64,000 nt of DNA from Acidimicrobiia bacterium (GTDB lineage Bacteria > Acidobacteriota > Vicinamibacteria > Vicinamibacterales > SCN-69-37). The DNA lies in contig VFZF01000011.1 in assembly GCA_016871335.1 (NCBI GenBank), positions 62,001-126,000 on the forward strand. The letters are read 5' to 3'. Each line of letters begins with the position of its first letter. The stretch's first letter is position 1. The notes beneath the pieces were generated by a model, which had not been told where the DNA came from, searched no databases, and saw nothing but the letters and a program-made list of their open reading frames with translations. Below are positions 54,886-63,675 of the stretch, one piece after another. The translations under genes and the position numbers were made by a program.

Positions 54886-56237
54886 TTGTTGATGATGAAG
54901 CCCTGATCCGGTGGTCGCTGGTCGAGCGGCTCCGGTCGGACGGTCATGAGGTGCTCGAGGCCGGCAGTGTCGCCGAGACCCTGGAGCAAGCCGACCACGG
55001 CGTCGACCTGGTCCTGCTGGATTACCAGCTGCCGGATGGCGACGGGCTCGAGGCCTTGCGGCGTCTGCGCGAGATGGACCCCGACATGCTGGTGATGATG
55101 CTCACCGCCCACAAGGGGATCGAAACCGTTGTGGAAAGTGTGAAGGGCGGTGCCTTCGACTACGCCACAAAGCCGTTTGATCTGGACGACGTGGCGCTGC
55201 GCGTCGACCGCGCGCTGGAAACCACCCGGCTGCGTCGTGAACTGCGGACCCTGCGGACCGGGCTGGCCCGGCCGTTCAGTCCGGCATCGGTGATCGGGGA
55301 GTCCGAGCCGATGCAGCGAATCAAGACACTGGTCCGCAAGGTGGCGACCAGTCCGGGCTCCACGGTGCTCATCACCGGCGAAAGCGGCACGGGCAAGGAC
55401 CTGATCGCCAAGGTCATCCACTATTCCAGCAACAGGGCGGCGCGTCCGTTCCTCAACATCACGTGTTCGGCACTTCCGGAAACCCTCCTCGAATCCGAGT
55501 TATTCGGTCACGAGCGTGGCGCGTTCACGGATGCCCGGCAGCAGAAACGTGGGTTGCTCGAGCAGGCCGACGACGGCACCGTGTTCCTCGATGAAATCGG
55601 CGAAATGACGCCCGCGCTGCAGGCGAAGTTGTTGCGCTTTCTTGAGGAGAAGACGTTCCGGCGCGTCGGGGGGATGGCGGATGTGCATGTCGATGTCCGC
55701 GTGGTGGCGGCGACGAACCGTCAACTCGAGGAAGCCCTGCGGTCGGGCAAGTTTCGTGACGACCTGTACTACCGGCTGAACGTGCTTCGCATCGAGGTGC
55801 CGCCGTTGCGTGAGCGGGGCGAAGACGTCGCGTTGCTCGCGCAGCATTTCGTCGAGTCATTCGCGAAGGAGTTCAAGCGCCGGGTTCCCGGGTTGTCCGC
55901 CGAGGCCGTGCGTCGTCTTGAGACCCACGGGTGGCCGGGGAACGTGCGCGAGTTGCGGAACCTGGTGGAGCGGGCGGTGCTGCTGACCGAAGACGGGACC
56001 TTGCAGCCGGCGGATTTCGGGACCATTGGCACCCCGATTCCGACGCCTGGCGCGGAAGTTGAGACCCCGTTCACCCTCCCGCCACAAGGCGTCAACCTGG
56101 AAGACGTCGAGCGGAGTCTGGTCGAGCAGGCGCTCGAGCGCTCTGGGGGGAATCAGACGCGTGCGGCCACCCTGCTTGGGCTGCATCGGGATCAAATCCG
56201 ATATCGGATTGAAAAGTTCGGATTAGCCAAAAAGTAG
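54864..56237 (+). CDS. NtrC-family sigma-54-dependent response regulator
   Basis: The 457-residue protein has a receiver (Asp53 in LVLLDYQLPDG), a central AAA+ domain with GESGTGKDLIAKVIH (Walker A), the sigma-54 contact loop GAFTDA, VFLDEIGEM (Walker B) and the sensor RLNVLRIEVPPLRER. The C-terminal Fis-type helix-turn-helix is NQTRAATLLGLHRDQIRYRI. It activates sigma-54 promoters. A matching promoter starts at the base after its stop codon, ahead of the decaheme cytochrome gene. Confidence 0.93.
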   Translation: MAGRRVLVVDDEALIRWSLVERLRSDGHEVLEAGSVAETLEQADHGVDLVLLDYQLPDGDGLEALRRLREMDPDMLVMMLTAHKGIETVVESVKGGAFDYATKPFDLDDVALRVDRALETTRLRRELRTLRTGLARPFSPASVIGESEPMQRIKTLVRKVATSPGSTVLITGESGTGKDLIAKVIHYSSNRAARPFLNITCSALPETLLESELFGHERGAFTDARQQKRGLLEQADDGTVFLDEIGEMTPALQAKLLRFLEEKTFRRVGGMADVHVDVRVVAATNRQLEEALRSGKFRDDLYYRLNVLRIEVPPLRERGEDVALLAQHFVESFAKEFKRRVPGLSAEAVRRLETHGWPGNVRELRNLVERAVLLTEDGTLQPADFGTIGTPIPTPGAEVETPFTLPPQGVNLEDVERSLVEQALERSGGNQTRAATLLGLHRDQIRYRIEKFGLAKK

Positions 56238-56253
56238 CGGCACAGGACTTGCT
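56238..56253 (+). promoter_or_regulatory. Sigma-54 (-24/-12) promoter for the cytochrome-porin operon
   Basis: GGCAC, a 5-nt spacer (AGGAC) and TTGCT match the sigma-54 consensus TGGCAC-N5-TTGCW in all but the first base, with exact spacing. It lies directly behind the NtrC-family gene and 71 nt before the cytochrome start; transcription would begin near 56265. Confidence 0.75.
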
Positions 56254-56323
56254 GAGCTGAAGGTCGGTGCGCGTGTTTGCACGCCGGCTGCTCAGGTCGG
56301 ATTTCGTTCGTCCGGAGGAATGT

Positions 56324-57310
56324 ATGGGTCAACATATCCGCAGATTAGGCCCGAAATTGTGGGTTGCATGCGCTTTTATTGCCTGGATTGCCGCGTTTGG
56401 CAGCATGCGCGCGAATGCGCCTGATTTGTCGGTTGGGAAAGATTCCGCAGTTCAGCAGAATCCTGCTCAGGCGGTGCCCGCAGCGGTCGCCGCAGGCGGC
56501 GCGACGTATGTGGGGCAGGACACCTGTCTGACCTGCCACGACGAGGCGATGGCGGCCTACAAGGACTCGCCGCATCATCGCGCGGCGGATGCCCGGACCC
56601 CGGCGGCGACGCAGGGCTGCGAATCCTGCCATGGACCAGGCAGCCAACACGTCGAGGACCCCGTCAGCGTCAAGCCGGCGTCGTTCAAGACGATGACCGC
56701 GGCGTAGGCGGATGCCACCTGCACCACGTGCCACTCCAAGGGTGAACATGCTCTGTGGGATGGCAGCCAGCACGAGTCGCGCGGTGTCGCGTGTATCACG
56801 TGCCACTCGGTGCACACACCCGCGTCCGAGAAGGGCCAGCTCAAGAAGAAGACGCAGACGGAAGTCTGTGCCTCCTGCCACCGCGACAAGGCGTCGAAGG
56901 TGGACCGTTCGGGCCATATGCCCGTCCGCGAAGGCAAGATGGAATGTTCGACCTGTCACAACATCCACGGATCGACCAACGTCAAGCTGCTGCGCAAGGG
57001 TGACTCGGTCGCCGACTCGTGTGTGTCGTGTCACGCCGACAAACGCGGCCCGTTCCTCTGGGAACATGCGCCGTCGCGCGACGGCTGCACCACCTGCCAC
57101 GATCCCCACGGCGCGGCCAACGACCGCATGCTGGTGGCGAAGCCGCCGGCCCTGTGTCAGCGGTGTCACATCGCCACGCGGCACCCGTCGACCATCTATG
57201 ACGCCGGCCTTGTCGCCACCAGCGTCCGAGTCTTCGCGCGCTCCTGTGTGACCTGTCACTCCACCATCCACGGGTCGAATCACCCCGCGGGCAACATGTT
57301 TGTGCGGTAA
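56324..57310 (+). pseudogene. Decaheme c-type cytochrome (DmsE/MtrA/PioA type) with in-frame TAG
   Basis: ATG 56324 with GGAGG 5 nt upstream begins a signal-anchor (WVACAFIAWIAAFGS). The frame holds ten CxxCH haem sites: CLTCH and CESCH, then a TAG at 56705-56707 (codon 128), then CTTCH, CITCH, CASCH, CSTCH, CVSCH, CTTCH, CQRCH and CVTCH, ending at 57310. Read through, it is 328 residues, the normal size of the periplasmic decaheme electron carrier that plugs the MtrB/PioB porin encoded next. As it stands the product would stop after two haems. The codon could be a new mutation, an assembly error or a suppressed amber codon. Confidence 0.87.
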
Positions 57311-57322
57311 CGGAGGGACATC

Positions 57323-59491
57323 ATGCGCCACTACACAGCACTCGCACTTCTGCTTTGCGCTCTCGTCCCCGCTGCCGTCTCGGCACAGGAGACGTCGTCA
57401 TCCAACACCGGATCGGTTGATCTGGGTGTGCGCGGATCCAGCCTGAAGGGGGATGCCGCCCGCTACGAGCGGTACCGCGATCTCGGGGACGGCCTGTTCC
57501 TCGAGACGTTCCGCTGGCGCGCCCGATCGGACGGCTGGTATTTCGTCGGGGCCGCCGATCATGTGGCCCGCGGCGATCAGCGGTACCGGTTTGATTTTGC
57601 CAAGCCCGGCCTGTTGAAGGGGTGGGCACAGTGGGATCAGATCCCGATGTTGCTCAGCCGAACGACACGGTCGCCGTACAGTACCAACCTGGTCGGCGAG
57701 TTCCGCCTCAGCGATGCGATCCAGACCCAGTTGCAGGGGCTGTCCACGGCCGCTCGTCCGGCGGCGGTGCAGGCACTGGTCAACGGGTCCGCGATGTTCG
57801 ACCTGAAGTCCAAACGCCACTCGGCCGGCGGTGCTCTTGAGTACCTGCCGACGCCGCAGAGTTCATTGAAGGTCGCGCTCAAGCAGACCTACCGGGACGG
57901 CAGCCAGCCGTCTGGCGGATCGTTTGGCCACAGTCAGGTCGTCGAGTTTGCGGCGCCGATTGATCACACGCTGACGGACTTCGAAGCCTCCGCGGAAATC
58001 GAGCGCGGGTCGATGTTGTTCCGCGCCGGGTATACCGGGTCGTGGTTCAAGAACGACGTGACGTCCGTGGTGTTCGACAACCCGTTGCGCGCGACCGACA
58101 TCTCCGGCACGCCCTCGTCGGGCCGCCTGGGCCTGCCGGTGAGCAGCACACAGCTGGGCGTCAACGGCATGGTGTCGATCAAGTTGCCGCGCAAGTCGCG
58201 GCTGACGGCCTACGCCACGATGAGCACCCTCAAGGATGACAACGGCGTCATTCTCCCGATGACGAGCAATACCGCGGTGGCGGTGGCTGCCGGCTCGCCT
58301 GAGCGTGGCACGCTGAACGGCGAAGCGCAGATTTCGGGCTTCAACCTGAACTTCACGTCTCGCCCCTCCTCGCTGTTCAGCGTGAACGCGCGTCTGAAGT
58401 ACTACGACTACGACAACAAGCTGCCGACCTTCACCGCCACAAAGAAGGTGGCGTATGACGGCAACGTGTCGACGCCGGCGTCGCCGCTGCACGCCGAGGG
58501 ATTCAGTCTGACCCGCCTGAATCTCGATGCCGACTTCCGGATCACTCCGAAGGGGCCGGCGGCGTTGACGCTCGGCTACGGGCGCTACAGCGACGAACGC
58601 ACGCACCGGATCTACGAAGAGACGGTCGACAACGTGATGCGCGTGAAGCTGGATACGCTCAGCACGGGTGTGATCAGTGTGCGCGCGGTCTACGAACATG
58701 CGCAGCGCCGGGGCGAGGGGTTTGACGTCAACGCGTTGATCCATGCCAACGAACAGCCCGGCATGCGGCACTTCGATCTGGCGAATCGCGACCGTGATCG
58801 CTTCACGGTGATTGCGTCGTTCATGCCCGTGATGAACTGGGCCCTGAATGTGTCGTCGGCCATCGGGCGTGATGACTACCTGGCCAGCGAGTTCGGCCTG
58901 CGCGACAACAATCACGACGTGTATTCGATTGGCATTGACGGCACGCCGAGCGAGAAGGTGGGGCTGGGCGTCTCGTACAGCTATGAAGACTACCGGTCGC
59001 TGCAGCGTTCACGCCAGGCGAACCCCGGCGTGCAGTTCACGGACCCGTCCCGTAACTGGGCGACGGACGCGGCGGACAAGGTGCACTCGGTGATTGCCAG
59101 CCTGGACCTCACCGACCTCGGAGACAAACTCGACCTGCGGATGAGCTACGACTACAACCGCACGCGGGCGACCTACGAGTACATCACCGGCGCGGTCGCC
59201 GACCGCACGCTGCCGCAGGAAGCGATTGTGCCGTCGACGTTGCCGACCCCCCGGGCCCTGCCGCCCGTCAAGAGTGACCTGACCCGCGGCACGGTGGACG
59301 CCGTCTACAACATCAACAAGCGCTTCGCCATCGGCGTCAGCTACGGGTATGACAAATACGAGGTGCAGGACTTCACACTGGACTCGCAGGCCCAGCAGAC
59401 CCTGACCGCCGGCAACAACATGCTGCTCTACTACACGTATGCGCCGTACACCGCGCACACGACGTGGGGACGCATCATCGTCAAGTGGTAA
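57323..59491 (+). CDS. MtrB/PioB-family outer-membrane porin
   Basis: The 722-residue protein has a signal peptide (cleavage near AVSAQE) and then the alternating strands of a large beta-barrel of the MtrB_PioB family (GSVDLGVRGSSLKGD, DSRNWATDA-like DPSRNWATDAADKVHSVIAS, GVSYGYDKYEVQDFTLD). It ends in VKW, an aromatic end typical of barrels. No N-terminal CxxC is visible, as in PioB types. It would hold the decaheme cytochrome in the outer membrane and pass electrons across it. GGAGGGA lies upstream and the gap to the cytochrome gene is 12 nt. Confidence 0.9.
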   Translation: MRHYTALALLLCALVPAAVSAQETSSSNTGSVDLGVRGSSLKGDAARYERYRDLGDGLFLETFRWRARSDGWYFVGAADHVARGDQRYRFDFAKPGLLKGWAQWDQIPMLLSRTTRSPYSTNLVGEFRLSDAIQTQLQGLSTAARPAAVQALVNGSAMFDLKSKRHSAGGALEYLPTPQSSLKVALKQTYRDGSQPSGGSFGHSQVVEFAAPIDHTLTDFEASAEIERGSMLFRAGYTGSWFKNDVTSVVFDNPLRATDISGTPSSGRLGLPVSSTQLGVNGMVSIKLPRKSRLTAYATMSTLKDDNGVILPMTSNTAVAVAAGSPERGTLNGEAQISGFNLNFTSRPSSLFSVNARLKYYDYDNKLPTFTATKKVAYDGNVSTPASPLHAEGFSLTRLNLDADFRITPKGPAALTLGYGRYSDERTHRIYEETVDNVMRVKLDTLSTGVISVRAVYEHAQRRGEGFDVNALIHANEQPGMRHFDLANRDRDRFTVIASFMPVMNWALNVSSAIGRDDYLASEFGLRDNNHDVYSIGIDGTPSEKVGLGVSYSYEDYRSLQRSRQANPGVQFTDPSRNWATDAADKVHSVIASLDLTDLGDKLDLRMSYDYNRTRATYEYITGAVADRTLPQEAIVPSTLPTPRALPPVKSDLTRGTVDAVYNINKRFAIGVSYGYDKYEVQDFTLDSQAQQTLTAGNNMLLYYTYAPYTAHTTWGRIIVKW

Positions 59492-59495
59492 AGCA

Positions 59496-60227
59496 TTAGT
59501 AATCCACTCGTTCCAGAAACAGCCCCGCTGCCGGTGCCGTGAGTTGCGCCGGCAGCGGGGAATCGCTCGTCAGCAACCGTTCGACCGCCTCCGGTGACAG
59601 GTCGCCCTTCCCGCACGCCACCAGGATACCCACCAGGCGCCTGACCATCTTCCACAGGAAATGCGAGCCTGACACCCGCACGAGAATGAGCGGGCCGTCT
59701 TCGGTGATCTCCAGCTTCGTCAACAGCACCTGCGTCGACTTCTCTTCCGGGTCGTCGTCCGTGAATGCGCGGAAGTCGGCGAAGCCGGTGAGGCAGGCGG
59801 CGGCGTCGCGCATGCGCGCGAGGTCGAGCGGCTCCTTGACCCACCAGATATACGGCTTGTGAAACGCCGAGCGGCGTCGTGAGATCTGGTAGAGGTAGTG
59901 GCGCGCCGTGGCGCTGTGACGCGCGTGGAAGCGTGGGGGCATGCGCTCTGCCGAGATCACGTTGATGTCGTGCGGCAGGGCGTCGTTGATTCTGGTGACC
60001 AGCGTGTTGGTCGGCAGGGCGCCCGGGATGTCGAGGTGGGCGACCTGCGCCAGCGCGTGGACGCCGGCGTCGGTCCGGCCCGACCCGTAGGTTTCGAACC
60101 GTGGGTCGCTGAGCACCTCGCCGAGGGCGCGGTGCAGTTCCCCCTGCACGGTACGGGCGTTTTTCTGAATCTGCCAGCCGGAGTAACGCGTTCCGGCATA
60201 TTCAAGGACGAGTTTGTATCGAGGCAC
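59496..60227 (-). CDS. truA: tRNA pseudouridine(38-40) synthase
   Basis: The 243-residue protein has the N-terminal YAGTRYSGWQIQKNARTVQGEL, the catalytic SGRTDAGVHALAQVAH (Asp), RFHARHSATARHYLYQI and FLWKMVRRLVGIL. It modifies uridines in the anticodon stem-loop of tRNAs. It is convergent with the porin gene (4-nt gap) and divergent from the persulfide dioxygenase-like gene (17 bp). Confidence 0.96.
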   Translation of the reverse strand: MPRYKLVLEYAGTRYSGWQIQKNARTVQGELHRALGEVLSDPRFETYGSGRTDAGVHALAQVAHLDIPGALPTNTLVTRINDALPHDINVISAERMPPRFHARHSATARHYLYQISRRRSAFHKPYIWWVKEPLDLARMRDAAACLTGFADFRAFTDDDPEEKSTQVLLTKLEITEDGPLILVRVSGSHFLWKMVRRLVGILVACGKGDLSPEAVERLLTSDSPLPAQLTAPAAGLFLERVDY

Positions 60228-60244
60228 GTGAGTACAATAACCCC

Positions 60245-61669
60245 ATGTTCATGAAGCGATGTTTTGAACCGAAACTCGCCCAGACCAGCTACGTGATCGG
60301 CTGTCCCGGCGCCAAAGCCGCCATTGTCATCGACGCCAATCGCGATATTGAACAGTACATTCGCGCGGCCGAAAGTGAAGGTGTGTCCATCACCCATGTG
60401 ACCGAGACACACATCCATGCCGACTACGTGTCGGGCAGCCGGGAACTGGCGGCACGCACGGGGGCGCAGTTGCTGCTCTCCGACGAGGGGGACGCGAACT
60501 GGAAGTACGCGTTCGCCAAAGATGCCGGCGCCACCTTGCTGAAGGACGGGGACCGCATCACGGTCGGCGCCGTGCTGATCGACGTGGTGCACACGCCGGG
60601 TCACACCCCGGAACACCTGTCGTTTCTGGTCACCGATTCCGCAGCGGCCAACGATCCCATCGCCGTCGTGTCCGGCGACTTCATCTTTGTCGGCGATGTC
60701 GGCCGGCCGGACCTGCTGGAGAAGGCCGCGAACATCAAGGGCACGATGGAGATTGGCGCCAGGACGCTGTATGCGAGTTTGCGCAAGGCCGACGCGTGGC
60801 CCGACTGGTTGCAGGTATGGCCCGGGCACGGTGCCGGGTCGTCGTGCGGCAAGGGCATCAGCGCCATCCCGCACAGCACCCTCGGCTACGAGCGACGATT
60901 CAACTGGGCGTTCCAGGTGAAGTCGGAAGGGGAGTTTGTGCAGGCCGTGCTCGCAGGCCAGCCTGAGCCGCCGAAGTATTTTGCCGAGATGAAGCGCGTC
61001 AACAAGGAGGGGCCGCGTCTTCTGCACGGCTTCAAGCGCCCCGACCTGATGCCGGTGAACGGACTCGAAGCCGCCCTCAAGGCCGGTGCACTTGTCGTTG
61101 ATACACGCGCTGCTGCGGCGTACGCGAACGGACACGTCCCCGGCACGATCAATATTCCCCTCAACGCGAGTTTCACCACCTGGGCCGGATGGCTCGTGCC
61201 CTACACCAGCGCGTTCTATCTGATTGTCGACGATGCCGCAGGGACGCTGATTGATACAGCCGTACGCGACCTCGCGATGATTGGCCTGGATCGTATCGCC
61301 GGGTATTTCGACGCGGAAGTGGTCGATGCATGGGCGGAAGGCGAACGCCCGCTCGGTACGGTGCCGCAGGTCACGGTGCACGACCTGCAGTCGTCGCTCA
61401 AACACCAGGCGGTGACGCTGATTGACGTGCGCAACGACGGCGAATGGGCCGGCGGGCGCATCGCCGGCGCCACACACATCTCCCTCGGCGCGGTCGGTGA
61501 TCGCGTCGCCGACATTCCCACCGGCAAACCCATCGTCGTCCAATGCGCCGCAGGCGCGCGGTCGTCGATTGCGGCGAGCGTGCTCAAATCGCGCGGAATC
61601 GACAACGTGATCAATCTCGTCGGCGGCATCGGCGAGTGGCGCAAGGCAGGGCTGCCGGTTGAAAACTAG
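60245..61669 (+). CDS. Metallo-beta-lactamase persulfide-dioxygenase-like protein with two rhodanese domains
   Basis: The 474-residue protein has an N-terminal MBL domain with ETHIHADYVSGSRELAART, HTPGHTPEHLSF, VSGDFIFVGDVGRPDLL and WPGHGAGSSCGKGI, the pattern of ETHE1/Blh-type persulfide dioxygenases. Two rhodanese domains follow. The first (about 270-360) lacks an active-site Cys. The second (about 380-474) has VQCAAGARSSIAAS with the catalytic Cys. A role in sulfide or persulfide oxidation is likely. The next gene starts within its last codons. Confidence 0.9.
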   Translation: MFMKRCFEPKLAQTSYVIGCPGAKAAIVIDANRDIEQYIRAAESEGVSITHVTETHIHADYVSGSRELAARTGAQLLLSDEGDANWKYAFAKDAGATLLKDGDRITVGAVLIDVVHTPGHTPEHLSFLVTDSAAANDPIAVVSGDFIFVGDVGRPDLLEKAANIKGTMEIGARTLYASLRKADAWPDWLQVWPGHGAGSSCGKGISAIPHSTLGYERRFNWAFQVKSEGEFVQAVLAGQPEPPKYFAEMKRVNKEGPRLLHGFKRPDLMPVNGLEAALKAGALVVDTRAAAAYANGHVPGTINIPLNASFTTWAGWLVPYTSAFYLIVDDAAGTLIDTAVRDLAMIGLDRIAGYFDAEVVDAWAEGERPLGTVPQVTVHDLQSSLKHQAVTLIDVRNDGEWAGGRIAGATHISLGAVGDRVADIPTGKPIVVQCAAGARSSIAASVLKSRGIDNVINLVGGIGEWRKAGLPVEN

Positions 61670-62021
61670 AACCACGCCGGAAGCCGCTGCTGCATCCTTC
61701 GGTGTCGGGAAGCTCACGCGACATCTGTTTGTGTGTATCGGGCCGGACTGCACCGACCCCGACCAGGGTCAGGCGACGTGGGACTACGTGAAGCGCCGGA
61801 TGAAGGAGCTCAATCTCGCAGGGCCGAACGGTCCCGCCTACCGCACCAAGTGTGCGTGCCTGCGCATCTGCACAGGCGGCCCCATCGCCGTCGTGTACCC
61901 CGACGGCACCTGGTACAAGGGCGTCACTCCCGAAAACGCCGAACGCATTCTGCAGGAACACATCATCGGCGGCCGGCCCGTCGAGGACCTCTGCTTCGCG
62001 CGCAACCCGCTGAGCACGTAG
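61659..62021 (+). CDS. [2Fe-2S] thioredoxin-like ferredoxin
   Basis: The 120-residue protein starts with TTG 61659, overlapping the previous gene by 11 nt. Cys26 and Cys31 (FVCIGPDC) and Cys65/67 and Cys71 (KCACLRICTGGP) supply the cluster ligands of the thioredoxin-like ferredoxin fold, followed by VVYPDGTWYKGVTPE. It may take electrons linked to the upstream sulfur enzyme. Its TAG stop is the first TAG of an intergenic TAGGGCGCGC repeat. Confidence 0.87.
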   Translation: MKTRTTPEAAAASFGVGKLTRHLFVCIGPDCTDPDQGQATWDYVKRRMKELNLAGPNGPAYRTKCACLRICTGGPIAVVYPDGTWYKGVTPENAERILQEHIIGGRPVEDLCFARNPLST

Positions 62022-62117
62022 GGCGCGCTGCTCGTCGTAGGGCGCGCTGGATCCTCGTAGGGCGCGCTGAACTTGAGCGCGCCATTATTGGCCCGCTGCA
62101 GTTCAGCGGGCCCTACT
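62017..62117. repeat. Palindromic repeat cluster of the TAGGGCGCGC family, copy 2
   Basis: Three CGTAGGGCGCGCTG boxes are followed by GGCGCGCTGAACTTGAGCGC (hairpin) and GGCCCGCTGCAGTTCAGCGG (hairpin), ending CCCTAC. The two hairpin types are the same as in the cluster at 40131-40235, but in another order. The first TAG ends the ferredoxin gene. Confidence 0.82.
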
Positions 62118-62156
62118 GCGGACCAGCGGACTAGCGGACCGCGGACTGCGGACCAG
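62117..62156. repeat. GCGGACT/GCGGACC heptamer array
   Basis: Five to six tandem 7-mers of the form GCGGACC, GCGGACT or AGCGGAC overlap the 3' end of the M20 peptidase gene. They encode its last residues (AGPQSAVR) and its TAG stop. Similar 7-mers flank the 44-bp repeat at 41706-41749. Confidence 0.7.
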
Positions 62157-63537
62157 CAACCGCTGTCACCACGTCCCAGTACATCCGCATGAAGCGGTGC
62201 AGCTCGCTGATGAGGATGCGCTCCTGGTCGGAGTGGGCGCCAAAGCCCTTGGGGCCGTCTTCAATGTCGAGCGCCGGCCCGATGCCGTAACACTGGATGC
62301 CCTTCGCGCGCAGGTACGCCATGTCGGTGGCGCCCGTGCTCATGCTGGGCAACGTGGGCGCGTTGTAGTGCACACGCGTCGCCGACTCGATGGCCTTGAA
62401 TACCTCCGAGTCGATACGCGCTTCAACGCCGCCGGGCCGTGTGTCGCGTGTGCCGAGCCGCACCTCGACGGCCGGATCGTTCACCACGGCGCGGACCTGC
62501 TCGACAAACTTGTTGATGTCCTCGTCGGGCAGGAGTCGCGTGTCGAGGGTGGCAATCGCTTCCGACGGAATCACGTTGATCCGGTTGCCGCCGGCGACAA
62601 TGTTGGGGGCGACGGTGGTGCGGAGCATCGCCGCCATACGGGGCTCGAAGCGGCGGAAGTATTCGTCGGCGGCAGCCGCCTTCGCGGGGTCGGCGACGGC
62701 GCGATAGCGTTCGGCGGCGGCAGGTTCCGAGATTTCGGCGAGGCGTTTGAAGAACGCGCTTGTGGTTTCGTTGAGACGAATCTCCGGCTGCCATTTCGTG
62801 ACCGCGGCGACCGCCTGCGCGAGGCGGGTGACGGCGCTCGTCTCGAGCGGGATTGATCCGTGGCCGGCCGGACCGCGCGCGACAAGTTCGATCGCGTACG
62901 GCCGTTTCTCCAGCGTCTGCACCTGCGCGAACTTCGCGACGCTACCCATCCGCGTGACGTTGCCACCTTCGGCGAGGCAGTACTCCGCGTCGATGCTGCT
63001 GAGGTGCTGATCGACCATGTACTGGATGCCGATGCGCGTGGATCCTTCCTCGCCCGCTTCCGCGAGAAAAATCACGTCGCGATCGAGCGGCACGTTGAGC
63101 CGCTTGAGCAGCAGCATGACCATCAGCGACGTGGCGACGTTGTCCTTGTCATCCACCGCCCCGCGGCCGTACACATAGCCGCCGTCGATCGTCGCGCTGA
63201 ACGGCGGGAACGTCCATCGCTCGGGGTACACATTCACCGTGTCGGTGTGGGCCATCAGCAGCAGCGGGCGCTTCGTGCCGTTGCCCTTCAACCGCGCGAC
63301 GAGGTTCGGCCGGTGCGACTCGAGCGTGAACTCCTGCGTCGGAATGCCTTCGGCCTCCAGGACCTTCTTCAGGTAGTCCACGGCCTCACGCTCACGCCCA
63401 GGCGGGTCGGATGTGTCGAAGCGCATCAGGGCCTGGAAGTGACGCAGGGTCTCGGCCTCAACCGTCGTCCAGTCCGGCGTCCGTGGTTGCTGGGCCGTGA
63501 TGGCGAGCAGGGCGATGACGGAGGCAAGTCGCAGCAT
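62131..63537 (-). CDS. Secreted M20-family metallopeptidase
   Basis: The 468-residue protein has a signal peptide (LRLASVIALLAITAQQ). It has the M20 motifs: LLMAHTDTVNVYP (zinc His and catalytic Asp), GRGAVDDKDNVA (bridging Asp), AEAGEEGSTR (catalytic Glu and ligand), the dimerisation part RGPAGHGSIPLE and the late ligand His in GFGAHSDQERI. It likely cleaves dipeptides or N-acyl amino acids in the periplasm. The extreme C-terminus is formed by a heptamer repeat. Confidence 0.9.
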   Translation of the reverse strand: MLRLASVIALLAITAQQPRTPDWTTVEAETLRHFQALMRFDTSDPPGREREAVDYLKKVLEAEGIPTQEFTLESHRPNLVARLKGNGTKRPLLLMAHTDTVNVYPERWTFPPFSATIDGGYVYGRGAVDDKDNVATSLMVMLLLKRLNVPLDRDVIFLAEAGEEGSTRIGIQYMVDQHLSSIDAEYCLAEGGNVTRMGSVAKFAQVQTLEKRPYAIELVARGPAGHGSIPLETSAVTRLAQAVAAVTKWQPEIRLNETTSAFFKRLAEISEPAAAERYRAVADPAKAAAADEYFRRFEPRMAAMLRTTVAPNIVAGGNRINVIPSEAIATLDTRLLPDEDINKFVEQVRAVVNDPAVEVRLGTRDTRPGGVEARIDSEVFKAIESATRVHYNAPTLPSMSTGATDMAYLRAKGIQCYGIGPALDIEDGPKGFGAHSDQERILISELHRFMRMYWDVVTAVAGPQSAVR

Positions 63538-63675
63538 GGGGCCTATTGTGCCCCAGTCCGGTCGCGGAATTCCCCGCAGCGAACGCGGGGCGTGGGCCTT
63601 CGGCCCGCAAATCCTCAGAGATCCGGTGCGACCGCATGTGGCCTTCCTCTTGCTTTCGGACCTCCATCACCGGTC

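Noticed and set aside
63538-63675. Hairpins (CCCCGC/GCGGGG and GGGCC/GGCCC) upstream of the last gene as riboswitch
   Set aside because: Stems are short and no known aptamer core is recognisable; they are more likely incidental in GC-rich spacer.
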